From contig CALHXW010000053.1 in NCBI GenBank assembly GCA_938040325.1, positions 1-63,012 of the forward strand: a stretch of DNA of 63,012 nt, in the 5' to 3' direction. The notes beneath the pieces were generated by a model. That model was not told where the DNA came from. It did not search any database and worked only from the letters and a program-made list of their open reading frames with translations. How positions within the stretch are numbered: position 1 is the first letter of the stretch; every line of letters begins with the position of its first letter. Positions 39,441-49,223 of this stretch are shown here, in pieces. This DNA comes from an uncultured bacterium (GTDB lineage: Bacteria; Myxococcota_A; UBA9042; PHBI01). The translations under genes and the position numbers were made by a program.

Positions 39441-39617
39441 ACCCAAATCAAGCGCAATTTTCGAGCGAGGCGAAGGCGATGTACTTGCCAGCGGCGTCCG
39501 CTGGACAAAGGCGATGCATGCATCGTCGAGTTCAGGTGAGCGACGCGAACGCACGGACGTCGCAGGCGAGTGCATCGCCTTCGCCTATGACGGAAAGAGC
39601 GCTTGTTTTGGGGCTAG
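39437..39617. repeat. Family 1 hairpin element, complete copy
   Basis: 181 bp from CTAGACCCAAATCAAGCGC to AGCGCTTGTTTTGGGGCTAG, with arms GGCGATGTACTTGCCAGCGG and its partner CGCAGGCGAGTGCATCGCC. It shares its first CTAG with the preceding family 2 element. Confidence 0.8.
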
Positions 39618-39880
39618 AGGCGAGTTCGTCGACTGCAGCGCGAGAGGCATGCCGGCGGCGCGCGACGTGTGTGCCGGCTTCAAGCGCGATCCGCTTGCTA
39701 GGGGACGCGTGCGCAGCCTCGTGCCACCGCACCGACGGTTCGGTCGACGATGCGAGCGTTTCGCAGGGCAATCGTTCGCTCCGAGACTCCAGTACCAGCA
39801 TGAGCACGCATCGGGTTGACCATGGCGGAGGGGGGGCGGTATAGGCATGGCTGCCGACCGCGACGGAGCAGGACGACACC

Positions 39881-40093
39881 ATGGCGAAGAAGAGAAAGAC
39901 CCGTGCGCAGCAGCGCAGTAAGGCCAACTCCGGAGGCGGTGCGCTGACCGGTATGCGTAGCGGGATGCAGCGTGCAGCAGGCACGACCAAAAAGAAGCGC
40001 GGTAAGAATCAGCAGCCCGAGTTCTTCGACGTCTTCAAGTGGGTGCTTGGATTCGCTCTGCTGCTCGTCGTGATCTGGCTCATCACGCGCTAG
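39881..40093 (+). CDS. Small basic single-pass membrane protein
   Basis: 70 residues. The first 45 are very basic (MAKKRKTRAQQRSK, KKKRGKN), and residues 50-68 form one hydrophobic helix (WVLGFALLLVVIWLI), so the N-terminus should be cytoplasmic. GGAGCAGGA precedes the ATG. It is an isolated gene between two repeat clusters. No family recognised. The composition (long basic tail plus helix) might suit binding nucleic acid or ribosomes at the membrane, but this is a guess. Confidence 0.65.
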   Translation: MAKKRKTRAQQRSKANSGGGALTGMRSGMQRAAGTTKKKRGKNQQPEFFDVFKWVLGFALLLVVIWLITR

Positions 40094-40226
40094 ATCCACT
40101 CGCGTCGCGCCTACGTGCCTAACGTGCCTTCACGCTCTGCGGCCAGGCGACGCACCCCACGACCTCCGCGCGTGAGGTCTTGGGCCCGTGGGTCCGCGGC
40201 AGGCGTGTCGGAACGGCCATGCGCGG

Positions 40227-40407
40227 CTAGTCCTAAAACAAGCGCTAGTTTCGAGCGAGGAGAACGAGGTGCGCATCACAGCGGCGTCGGGCGGACGATG
40301 GCGATGCGTGCATCGTCGAGTCCGAGTGAGCGCAGCGAGCGCCCCGACGCCGCTGTGGTGCGTAGATCGGATGCCGCAGCCGGAAGTAGCGCTTGTTTTG
40401 GGACTAG
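40227..40407. repeat. Family 1 hairpin element, second subfamily
   Basis: 181 bp from CTAGTCCTAAAACAAGCGCT to AGCGCTTGTTTTGGGACTAG. The inner stem differs from the other copies: GCATCACAGCGGCGTCGGG pairs with CCCCGACGCCGCTGTGGTGC. The last CTAG opens a family 2 copy. Confidence 0.8.
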
Positions 40408-40591
40408 CCCGGACGCTTGTGACTGCCAGAACGTTCGCTCATCGCGGGTCCCAGGGGCGCAGCCCCCGTTGACCTCGAGATCACTCAGGAGCTGGGCCGC
40501 TGCAACCCGCGTTGTGGTTTCCTCTCGTTCATCGCACCAGCGGCACACCTCGCGGCGTCCCAGAAACCGCATTTTCCGGCAACGCGGCTAG
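40404..40591. repeat. Family 2 hairpin element ending on a stop codon
   Basis: 188 bp sharing CTAG with the previous element. It contains GGGTCCCAGGGGCGCAGC, CTCGAGATCACTCAGGAGC, AACCCGCGTTGTGGTTTCC and GGCACACCTCGCGGCGTCCC. The terminal CTAG (40588-40591) holds the TAG stop of the minus-strand lipoprotein gene. Confidence 0.7.
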
Positions 40592-41391
40592 CGGTACCAC
40601 TTCGCGCGCTTGATGGTCTTGTCGAGGATCTTCTGCGCCAGCTCAAGCTTCATCGGCGTCGCGGCGACCTGCGTCAGGCAGTCGCGCAGCACGAGCTGTG
40701 AGCGTCGTGGACCAAGCTCAGCGAGCACGTAGGCCTCGTCGAGCATCGACTTGATGATCATGCGCGTGAACTTCGCAGCACGGATGGGCTTGGACCAACG
40801 ACTGCGCTCGCCTTCGAGCCGGTCCCAGGTCTTCTGGTACACCGTGCCGCCAGCCTCCTGCTTCTCCTCGTTGACCTTGATCTCGGCGTCGATCGTCGTC
40901 AGCTGAGCTTGGCCTTCGCTGATGATCCGCTCGGCGTCGCCGCGCACGGACGTGATGGTCGAGCAGAGCTCAGCGGCCGCTTTCTCGGTGGTGGCGGCGC
41001 TCCGGCCCACAGTCCAGCCTTCCAGCTTCGAGATCATCTGGCTGACTGTCGCCTTGTAGGCTTGGTTCTCCGCGCCGATCTTCACACGCTTCATCTCGGT
41101 GAGCAGGTCGTATCGCTCACGCTGGATCGACGCGATCCGCTTCTTGCCGTTCTTGTAGAGAAGCTCGAACGTCTCACGCGGCGACTTCGGGTCGAGGGTC
41201 GGCTCCGGCGCGTTCTCACGCGCAGCTTGGCGCTCTTTCGCAAGGGCGACCGGGTCGTCGTCGAGCTCTGAGTTGTCGATCTCAACCTTGGCGGCCTTCT
41301 TGTACTGCACCTTCGGCTTGGTCTCGCAGCCGATCAGCGGAGCTGCCAACGACAGCGTCAGAGTCATGGTGAGGGCGTGTGTCAGCTTCAT
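40588..41391 (-). CDS. Lipoprotein with helical domain, co-translated with the amidase
   Basis: 267 residues from the ATG at 41389-41391, with GGAGAG upstream. The signal peptide ends in the lipobox PLIGC. The mature part has a charged linker, then a mostly helical region (KKRIASIQRERYDLLTEMKR and following) with probable coiled coil, ending AKWYR. Its start overlaps the stop of the amidase gene by four bases (ATGA). No family recognised; probably a periplasm-facing lipoprotein. Confidence 0.75.
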   Translation of the reverse strand: MKLTHALTMTLTLSLAAPLIGCETKPKVQYKKAAKVEIDNSELDDDPVALAKERQAARENAPEPTLDPKSPRETFELLYKNGKKRIASIQRERYDLLTEMKRVKIGAENQAYKATVSQMISKLEGWTVGRSAATTEKAAAELCSTITSVRGDAERIISEGQAQLTTIDAEIKVNEEKQEAGGTVYQKTWDRLEGERSRWSKPIRAAKFTRMIIKSMLDEAYVLAELGPRRSQLVLRDCLTQVAATPMKLELAQKILDKTIKRAKWYR

Positions 41392-42221
41392 GAAGTCTCT
41401 CCAAGGTAGGCGCGGGGGTGACGGTGCGTCAGGCATGGGAGGGAAGTCCGTATCGCGTCTTGGCGATCGAAGTCCAGTCGCGCCATCGCCCAACCCGGTC
41501 CGTCCGGAGCGATGCATAGTGTGGTTCCCCATGGGTCGATGATAACCGACTTGCCGTAGCTGCGTCGCTTGCCACCGTGGTAGCCGGACTGGTCGGGTGC
41601 CACCACAAAGGTCTGGGTCTCGATGGCGCGGGCTCGCAGCAGCACGAGCCAGTGGTCTTTGCCGGTGAACTCAGTGAATGCTGACGGCACCGTCAGGATG
41701 CGTGCGCCGCGGTCGACAAGCCGCTGATAGAACGTTGGAAAGCGGAGGTCGTAACAGATCGATAGCCCCACCTTAACGTCATCGATGTCGGTGCAGACGA
41801 GCTCTGTGCCCGCGGCCACGATGTCAGACTCGCGCTGGCTCTCGTCGTTTGTCATCTCGATGTCGAAGAGGTGCATCTTGCGATAGACCGCAGCGATCGA
41901 CGCCACGGGGCCCGCGGTTCCGTTCAGCAGGACCGAGGTGTTGTGGTAGCGCGCAGGGTCGGCCGAGGTTTCCGGGAACGACCCGACCAGCAGCCAGATC
42001 CCCAGCTCGCCAGCAAGCTTGCGTAGCCGCGTGATGATCGGCCCGTCGACGGTCTGCGCCGGCACCGGTGCACTGGGATCGGTGCGCAGGAACGCCGTGT
42101 TCTCTGGCAAGGCGACGAACCGTGCGCCGGCCGCCGCCGCTTCGCGGACGAACCGTTCGATCGTGATGTGGTTTGCTTCGATGTCCTGGGTCGAGCACAG
42201 CTGCACTACGGCAACATTCAT
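41388..42221 (-). CDS. Nitrilase-superfamily amidase (carbon-nitrogen hydrolase)
   Basis: 277 residues from the ATG at 42219-42221 (MNVAVVQL), preceded by GGAGGAAC; an upstream ATG would add 33 residues outside the family. The catalytic Glu-Lys-Cys triad is visible: ALPENTAF, YRKMHLFD, and SICYDLRFP. The pattern SAFTEFTGKDHWLVLLRARA fits the Nit1/Nit2 branch (deaminated glutathione or omega-amidase), so metabolite repair is a likely job; the substrate is inferred. It overlaps the lipoprotein gene downstream. Confidence 0.9.
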   Translation of the reverse strand: MNVAVVQLCSTQDIEANHITIERFVREAAAAGARFVALPENTAFLRTDPSAPVPAQTVDGPIITRLRKLAGELGIWLLVGSFPETSADPARYHNTSVLLNGTAGPVASIAAVYRKMHLFDIEMTNDESQRESDIVAAGTELVCTDIDDVKVGLSICYDLRFPTFYQRLVDRGARILTVPSAFTEFTGKDHWLVLLRARAIETQTFVVAPDQSGYHGGKRRSYGKSVIIDPWGTTLCIAPDGPGWAMARLDFDRQDAIRTSLPCLTHRHPRAYLGETS

Positions 42222-42463
42222 CGTTGGTGTTCCTCCGGGCGGCAGGACCTGACCGTCTGGGCCGGCATCGATGTCGCGATGGGCCGCCACGTGGCGGTAC
42301 CGATACCACTCCATCGGCAAGTCGTCACTACGCCGACCGAGCCTTGTCGCAAATTGAGAACTCTAAAGTCGGAGATCGCCCCTCGGCGCGTCGAATTCGA
42401 CGCGAGCGTCTCATCGTGAGACATGCTGTGGCGGGTGGTCCAGTAAAAACGGATGCTTAGGGG

Positions 42464-42480
42464 CTGGCACGTCGCTTGCT
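42464..42480 (+). promoter_or_regulatory. Consensus sigma-54 promoter
   Basis: CTGGCACGTCGCTTGCT: the -24 TGGCAC and -12 TTGCT boxes with the required 5-nt spacing match the sigma-54 consensus completely. The expected start point is about 42491. It lies in a 382-bp gap and points toward a terminator about 95 bp away, not toward a gene. Confidence 0.75.
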
Positions 42481-42490
42481 ACACATGGCG

Positions 42491-42584
42491 GCGCGTGTGG
42501 AATTTATTTTCCTTTCCTTCCGACGACGTTTCGACGGAGTCAACCGGAGTTCGCAGGGGGCAGTGCCCTCTGCGCTCTTTTTTT
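42491..42584 (+). ncRNA. Candidate sigma-54-dependent small RNA
   Basis: About 94 nt from the predicted start of the sigma-54 promoter to the T-run of an intrinsic terminator. The 5' part is rich in pyrimidines (TTTATTTTCCTTTCCTTCC), and the middle can fold (CGACGTTTCG). No open frame with a ribosome-binding site fits between promoter and terminator. Predicted from promoter and terminator alone; no homology to a known RNA was recognised. Confidence 0.55.
42552..42584 (+). terminator. Intrinsic terminator of the candidate small RNA
   Basis: A 10-bp stem CGCAGGGGGC / GCCCTCTGCG (one G-U) with an AGT loop, followed by CTCTTTTTTT. The T-run is only on the plus strand, so it does not serve the minus-strand lipoprotein gene ending at 42604. 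Confidence 0.85.
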
Positions 42585-42603
42585 ACCTACAGCTCAAGCG
42601 CCT

Positions 42604-43251
42604 CTACTGGCAGGCGTCGAGCGCTCGCTTCGTGAGGTCTGCGACCCACTGCGAGTCGGTTGCGGCGGCATCCCAGGCCCGTCGCCACGCGAGAGGCTCG
42701 GCAAACCCGTGCCGCTCGTAGATGGCGTAGAGCTCCCGCGTCTTGCCACGGCGTTGAGCGCAGTAGATCTCGACGTACGCCTTCGCGAGTGCATCCTTGG
42801 ACAGCGGCTTCTGCTGCACGTCGGCTGCTGGCGTTGCGTCAGAGGCGTCCGCTTGAGCGAGTGCTTTCGCGTCTGCGGTTGCTGCCGTCGCGTCCGATGC
42901 TGCCGCGGGGCGGGTGTCGGCTGCGGGCTTGCTGCTGTCGGAGCCCGGCGTATCGCTCGTCGCTGCGCCCGCTGCGTCGGGTGATGTGGCTGCGACCGCT
43001 GTATCGGTAGCGCCGGCTGTCGCAGATTGAGACGTGTCGGCAGCGCCCACCGCCGCCTGTGGATCCGTTGGCTTCTTCGAGCACCCCGGTGCGACGACCA
43101 GTCCGATCGCGCAAAGCGCGGCGATCGATCCGGCGCGAACGCGACGCCGAGCACATGCGTTCCGCGCGCGAGCGGCTTCCGACCCGCTCGCAGCTGCGCG
43201 CTTGGTGCATTCGCTTGGCGCATCCGGGCGACTCAGACCGGTCTCGCTCAT
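42604..43251 (-). CDS. Ala/Asp-rich lipoprotein
   Basis: 215 residues from the ATG at 43249-43251, with CAGGAG at good spacing; upstream ATGs lack this. After a long basic N-region the hydrophobic core ends in the lipobox VVAPGC. A 100-residue Ala/Asp/Thr-rich linker leads to a C-terminal helical domain of about 70 residues (LAKAYVEIYCAQRRGKTREL to KRALDACQ) with two Cys. Function unknown. It is divergent from eno. Confidence 0.7.
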   Translation of the reverse strand: MSETGLSRPDAPSECTKRAAASGSEAARARNACARRRVRAGSIAALCAIGLVVAPGCSKKPTDPQAAVGAADTSQSATAGATDTAVAATSPDAAGAATSDTPGSDSSKPAADTRPAAASDATAATADAKALAQADASDATPAADVQQKPLSKDALAKAYVEIYCAQRRGKTRELYAIYERHGFAEPLAWRRAWDAAATDSQWVADLTKRALDACQ

Positions 43252-43470
43252 GAGGACTCCTGCTCGATGTTCGCGCGATCCTACACACCTTGAGGCTTCT
43301 GTCTCGAATCTAGGCCGGCCTTCTCGCAAGAATCCGGCTGCGGACGGCGGATCTCCAGTGGTGACGGGCGTGTACTCACACCAATCGCTCCCCTGGCGCC
43401 CACGCGGATGGCGCCTTGCCGTCAGCGTTCCGCTCGGGCCTGTGCCCGCCCGCCACGGTGCCTGGACTGA

Positions 43471-44799
<1,329 letters not shown>

Positions 44800-44923
44800 C
44801 AGCGTTCGGGACTGGCAGGACGGGAGGTTCGCGGCCGTGGCGTCTTTGACGTTCGCGCCGAGCGGGCGCGTTGCCTTGACACCACACATGAGGGCCACGC
44901 TTCATCGCTGAGACCGCAGGGAC

Positions 44924-47455
44924 CTACGTCGCTGCGCTCTCCGGCTCGCCGATGGCCGCCTTGGTCTCGGGCTTCGCCGTCGATGTGTCAAGGGCGTACC
45001 AGAGGACCTCGTCGATCTTCTTAGCGAAGTGGATCTCCAGGTCGTTGCGTACGTCTTCAGGGATGTCGGGCACGTCTTTGCGATTTCGCTCCGGCAGGAT
45101 CACATGCTTGATGCCGGACCGGTGTGCCGCCAGGACCTTGTCCTTGATACCGCCAACCGGCAGCACCATCCCACGAAGCGTGATCTCTCCTGTCATCGCC
45201 ACGTCACCACGCACGCGGGCATCCGTGAGCAGACTGGCGAGCGCTGTGAACATCGCGACGCCTGCACTCGGTCCGTCTTTGGGAATGGCGCCTTGGGGCA
45301 CGTGTAGGTGGAGGTCGTTCTCGCGGAAGACACTCGGCTTGATCCCATACTGTGAGGCTTTCGAGCGCATGTAAGAGAGAGCGAGCTCGGCCGACTCTTT
45401 CATGACCTCGCCGAGCTTTCCGGTGAGCCGGAGCTTGCCGGAGCCAGGCATCTTCGTGGCCTCGATGAAGAGGATCTCGCCGCCCGTCGCCGTCCAGGCC
45501 ATGCCTGTGGCGATGCCGGGCAGCTCCGTCCGCTCAGCAGCATCGGGAATGAAGATCTCCGGTCCGAGGAACTCACGAATGCTCTCGGTCGTAAGGTGGT
45601 GGTGGTCCCAGCGCTTCTCGACGACGCCGACAGCAACGCCACGACAGACCCCGGCGACCTTGCGCTCTAAGCTGCGGACACCGGCTTCACGCGTGTAGTT
45701 GACCACGAGCTTCTCGAGGGCGTCGGGCTCCCACGTGAACTGGTCGGCGCGCAAGCCGTGCTCGCTGATCTGCTTTGGGATCAGGTGCTGCTTGGCGATC
45801 TCCATCTTCTCCGGGAGCGTGTAGCCCGGCACCTCGATGACCTCCATTCGGTCAAGCAAGGGCCCTGGGATGGTGTCGGCTTGGTTGGCTGTCGCGATAA
45901 ACATCACCTTCGACAGGTCGAACGGGACGTCGAGGTAGTGGTCCATGAACGTGTGGTTCTGCTCAGGGTCGAGGACCTCAAGCATCGCGCTCGTCGGGTC
46001 GCCGCGCCAGTCGCGGCCCACCTTGTCGATCTCATCGAGGATCACCAGGGGGTTGTTGGACTCAGCGCGCTTCATGGACTGGATGAACTTGCCCGGCATC
46101 GCGCCGATGTAGGTCCGTCGGTGACCGCGAATCTCTGCCTCGTCGCGCACGCCTCCCAGCGAGATACGCTGGTACTTGCGGCCTAGCGCCTCAGCGACCG
46201 ACCGGCCGAGCGATGTCTTGCCGACTCCGGGCGGACCGATCAGGCACAGGATGGGGCTCCGTCCATCGCGTCGCAGCGAGCTGACGGCGAGGAACTCAAG
46301 GATGCGGCGCTTGACCTTCTTGAGGCCGTGGTGCTCGCGCTCGAGGATCGCCCGCGCCTGGTCGATGTCGTGGTTGTCGGGCGTTGACGTGCGCCACGGC
46401 AGGTCGGCGAGCCACTCAAGGTACGTGCGGGCGACCGTGTACTCCGGCGAGCTCGGCTGGATGCTCCGGAGCCGATTGAGCTCCTTGTTGGCGACTTTCT
46501 GCCCCTCAGGAGGGAGCCCTGCGGCGATCAGTCGCGCGCGCAGAACCTCGACGAAATCTTCCTCTTCCTCGTCCTCACCGAGCTCCTTCCGAATGGCCTT
46601 GAGCTGCTGGCGCAGGAAGAACTCGCGCTGGTTGCGGTTCATCTCGCCTTTCACTTCGGAGTTGATCCGCTGGCTGACCCGGAGGACCTCAAGCTGTTCG
46701 TTGAGAATCCCGAGCGCTCGTCGGAGCGCGAGCCGGACGTCGTCCTCGTGGAGCACGTCCTGCTTCTCGTCGACCGGCACCGCGAGGTGGGTCATCACCA
46801 TGTAGGCGAGTCGAGACGGTGAGTCGATGTGGTTGACCAGGTCCACCGCGCCGGAAGGAAGCTCTGGAATCAGCTCGATGATCTCGGCTGCCATCTCCTT
46901 GAGAGAGCGCACGAGGGCCTGGATCTCCGTCGAGTCCTCGTCTTGGACCTGTGCCTCTTCAACGCGAGCGATAATGTAGGGCTCAGACTGGACGAACTCG
47001 CGGCAGCGGATCCGGTCCACGCCCTGCACAACAACGTGCAGCGTGTGCTCGTCCTCGTGATGGACTCGCAGGATGCGCGCCGAGGTGCCAACCCAGTAGA
47101 GGTCGTCTGCTGCGGGTTCGTCGATGTCTTTGTCGCGCTGTGACACGACCGCGATCGTTCCGCCGGTGCCAACCGCATTGAGCAAACGCAGCGTCTTGGG
47201 TCGGCCAACTGCTAGCGGCATCAGTGCACCAGGGTACAGAACCGAGTTTCGCAATGGCAGCACAGGCAACACTTGGTCGAGTGCACTGCCAATGGTCGGG
47301 CGGTCGCTGTCAGCGTCGTCACCAGCGGGGCTGCTGTCGTCGTCGCCGTCACCAGCAGCGGTCAGCACCACAGGCAAGAAACGCTCGGGTGTGGATGCCG
47401 CGGCCCGGTTGGTGGGCGTCGTCGGCACACCGGGTTCGTCGTCGCGTGGGTTCAT
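44924..47455 (-). CDS. lon: ATP-dependent protease Lon
   Basis: 843 residues. An acidic N-terminal extension of about 55 residues precedes the substrate-binding LON domain (60-265). The AAA+ module has Walker A GPPGVGKT at 407-414 and ILDEIDK near 472. The protease domain has the catalytic Ser730 (KDGPSAG) and Lys773 (IKDKVLAAHR). It degrades misfolded and regulatory proteins in the cytoplasm. Single gene, convergent with eno. The Asp-rich extension is longer than in E. coli Lon. Confidence 0.97.
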   Translation of the reverse strand: MNPRDDEPGVPTTPTNRAAASTPERFLPVVLTAAGDGDDDSSPAGDDADSDRPTIGSALDQVLPVLPLRNSVLYPGALMPLAVGRPKTLRLLNAVGTGGTIAVVSQRDKDIDEPAADDLYWVGTSARILRVHHEDEHTLHVVVQGVDRIRCREFVQSEPYIIARVEEAQVQDEDSTEIQALVRSLKEMAAEIIELIPELPSGAVDLVNHIDSPSRLAYMVMTHLAVPVDEKQDVLHEDDVRLALRRALGILNEQLEVLRVSQRINSEVKGEMNRNQREFFLRQQLKAIRKELGEDEEEEDFVEVLRARLIAAGLPPEGQKVANKELNRLRSIQPSSPEYTVARTYLEWLADLPWRTSTPDNHDIDQARAILEREHHGLKKVKRRILEFLAVSSLRRDGRSPILCLIGPPGVGKTSLGRSVAEALGRKYQRISLGGVRDEAEIRGHRRTYIGAMPGKFIQSMKRAESNNPLVILDEIDKVGRDWRGDPTSAMLEVLDPEQNHTFMDHYLDVPFDLSKVMFIATANQADTIPGPLLDRMEVIEVPGYTLPEKMEIAKQHLIPKQISEHGLRADQFTWEPDALEKLVVNYTREAGVRSLERKVAGVCRGVAVGVVEKRWDHHHLTTESIREFLGPEIFIPDAAERTELPGIATGMAWTATGGEILFIEATKMPGSGKLRLTGKLGEVMKESAELALSYMRSKASQYGIKPSVFRENDLHLHVPQGAIPKDGPSAGVAMFTALASLLTDARVRGDVAMTGEITLRGMVLPVGGIKDKVLAAHRSGIKHVILPERNRKDVPDIPEDVRNDLEIHFAKKIDEVLWYALDTSTAKPETKAAIGEPESAAT

Positions 47456-47654
47456 TCGATTCTCCTAGGGGGCGCCATCGCACCATCGTCACTTCGTCGA
47501 CAAACCTGTAGTACCACGATGAAGATTTCTGGTCGCTTTGTCCGGGCCGACAGGGCCCGCTTTTGCGTCGGTTCGATTGTCGCAAAGGGCTTGACGCCTA
47601 GGCTGTCGGGGCGTGATACGAGCATCTCGCAATCTACAACACAGGACCGCGCTC

Positions 47655-48032
47655 ATGCGATCCCACTTTCGAGACATTGTGCCCAAAGAGATGGACTGGA
47701 CCGACGACGGGAAAGCGCGCTTTCTCTGGTCAGACGGTCACGAGTCGGTCTATCCTGCGGCTGCGCTGCGGCGCATGTGCCCCTGCGCTGACTGCAAGGG
47801 CACGCACGGGACGCCTCCCAAGGCGTTCAACATCGTCACAACTCGAGCGCTTGCAGGAGCGCCACGCCAGTTAAACATCGAGTCCGTTGAGCCCGTTGGT
47901 AACTATGCAATTGCATTCACGTGGGGCGACGGGCATCGTGAGGGCATCTACACATGGGACTTGTTGCGGGATGAGTGCCCCTGTGGAGCGTGCAAGGTTC
48001 GACGGAACGTCGAACAGGAGGGCCACAAATGA
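47655..48032 (+). CDS. DUF971 (gamma-butyrobetaine hydroxylase-like N-terminal) protein
   Basis: 125 residues from the ATG at 47655; a GTG 42 bp upstream is possible. It has the DUF971 fold with MCPCADCKGTHG and ECPCGACKVRRN, two Cys-rich motifs that probably bind a metal, and the tail WGDGHREGIYTWDLLR typical of the family. Bacterial members are often linked to Fe-S cluster carriers; the exact role is unknown. Its stop overlaps the start of the RGG/Sm-like protein gene by four bases (ATGA), so both are made together. Confidence 0.88.
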   Translation: MRSHFRDIVPKEMDWTDDGKARFLWSDGHESVYPAAALRRMCPCADCKGTHGTPPKAFNIVTTRALAGAPRQLNIESVEPVGNYAIAFTWGDGHREGIYTWDLLRDECPCGACKVRRNVEQEGHK

Positions 48033-49165
48033 GTGATCGCTCGGACAACGGTCCGATCCTTCGCAAACGCGGAACCGTGAGACGCCGTCCGCGTGATGAA
48101 GCGCGACAGGACGCGGGTGCAGGGCGCGTCGTGATCCGTCGCAAGATCTACGACCCCAAGGCTGACGGTCAGTCCGGTAGCTCGTCGGTCAGCGGCGATC
48201 CGGCACGGGCCCGCAAGGTGGACAGCTGGCGTCGAGAGGGCCCCCCGCCCAGAGGCGCCGCAACGCGCGTCGAGCGAACGCGAGGTGGCGTTGGCGGACG
48301 ACCTGAGCGCGGCGGTCGTGGTCGCTCATCGGACAGCCGTGGAGGCGGCGGACGCGGAGGGTCCAGAGGTCCAGCACGCGGACCCGGCGGCAAGCGCATC
48401 AAGCCCCCCGAAGATCCAGCGAAGATCGCTCTGCGCGCAGAAGCGACCGCCCTCGCGGAGGACAAGGGGATCCCCCTCGTTCACGCATACCGGATCCTCA
48501 AGAATCAAACGACACTCAACGACGTTCTCAAAGTCATGATGCGCAAAGAGCGCTTCGACCGGCTCGTTGAGAAGGACGGCATCGACCGCGAGCTGGCAGG
48601 CCAGGTCGCGTCCGGGCACCTGTCCAAGCAGCGCGCACTGGTGCTCACGCGCATGCGCTCGCTGCGTAAGCAGAAGCTGCACCTCGACGGGATCAAGACG
48701 GCCGAGCAGAGCAAGGCTGAGGTCTACGTCGACTTCTTCGACGGTGGCTGGGTCCGTGGTCGCGTGAAGGTCTCACGGCCCTACGACTTCGACTTTGAGC
48801 CCACCGATGGTGGCGAGGTGACGACCCACTTCAAGCACGACGCGAAGGCGATCTGCGGTGTGGACGCGTACGAAGCGATTCAGGCCGCGGCTGAGGTCGA
48901 CGAAGAGATTCGAGCGGCCGCTCTGAGCGGAACTGAGGACCGTTCACAGCGCGTGCGCCCAGACGATGCCTGGCTCCTTGAGCTCGCCAACCGCAAGGAC
49001 CTCGTCCGCTTCGTCACGCGCGACGGCGAGGTCTTGGTCGGAAACCTGAAGGCCTTCGGGCGCTGGGATCTGGAGCTGGTGGTCGGGATGGGACACGTGG
49101 TCACGTGCTTCTTTCACGCACTTCACGCCTCGGGCAAGCGGCTCGGGGTTGCGAGCGGTCGTTGA
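48029..49165 (+). CDS. Arg/Gly-rich protein with two Hfq/Sm-like segments
   Basis: 378 residues. Residues 1-125 are basic and disordered with RGG-type repeats (GRGRSSDSRGGGGRGG near 96-111). Residues 128-220 are helical. Residues 230-278 (YVDFFDGGWVRGRVKV ... TTHFKHDAKAI) and 325-370 (VRFVTRDGEVLVGNLKAF ... VTCFFHAL) each resemble the Sm1 (GxxLxGxIxxFDxF) and Sm2 (YKHA) motifs of Hfq. An RNA-binding or RNA-chaperone role is therefore inferred. It is co-translated with the DUF971 gene and upstream of rsmD. Confidence 0.7.
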   Translation: MSDRSDNGPILRKRGTVRRRPRDEARQDAGAGRVVIRRKIYDPKADGQSGSSSVSGDPARARKVDSWRREGPPPRGAATRVERTRGGVGGRPERGGRGRSSDSRGGGGRGGSRGPARGPGGKRIKPPEDPAKIALRAEATALAEDKGIPLVHAYRILKNQTTLNDVLKVMMRKERFDRLVEKDGIDRELAGQVASGHLSKQRALVLTRMRSLRKQKLHLDGIKTAEQSKAEVYVDFFDGGWVRGRVKVSRPYDFDFEPTDGGEVTTHFKHDAKAICGVDAYEAIQAAAEVDEEIRAAALSGTEDRSQRVRPDDAWLLELANRKDLVRFVTRDGEVLVGNLKAFGRWDLELVVGMGHVVTCFFHALHASGKRLGVASGR

Positions 49166-49223
49166 GCCACTCTGCGTGGACCGCTGAGCTGACGCGCCGT
49201 GGTCCGTCACAGCGATCGACGGA

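Noticed and set aside
39437..40591. Repeat-borne open frames (for example 39479-39844 and 40115-40591)
   Set aside because: The frames coincide with family 1 and family 2 elements and recur with them; they reflect the repeats' sequence, not genes.
38281..40600. Possible CRISPR array because of the dense repeats
   Set aside because: Repeats are long, divergent and palindromic, with no short regular repeat-spacer alternation and no cas genes.
42476..42721. Frame of 81 codons crossing the sigma-54 unit
   Set aside because: It starts upstream of the predicted transcript start, reads through a strong terminator and has no ribosome-binding site.
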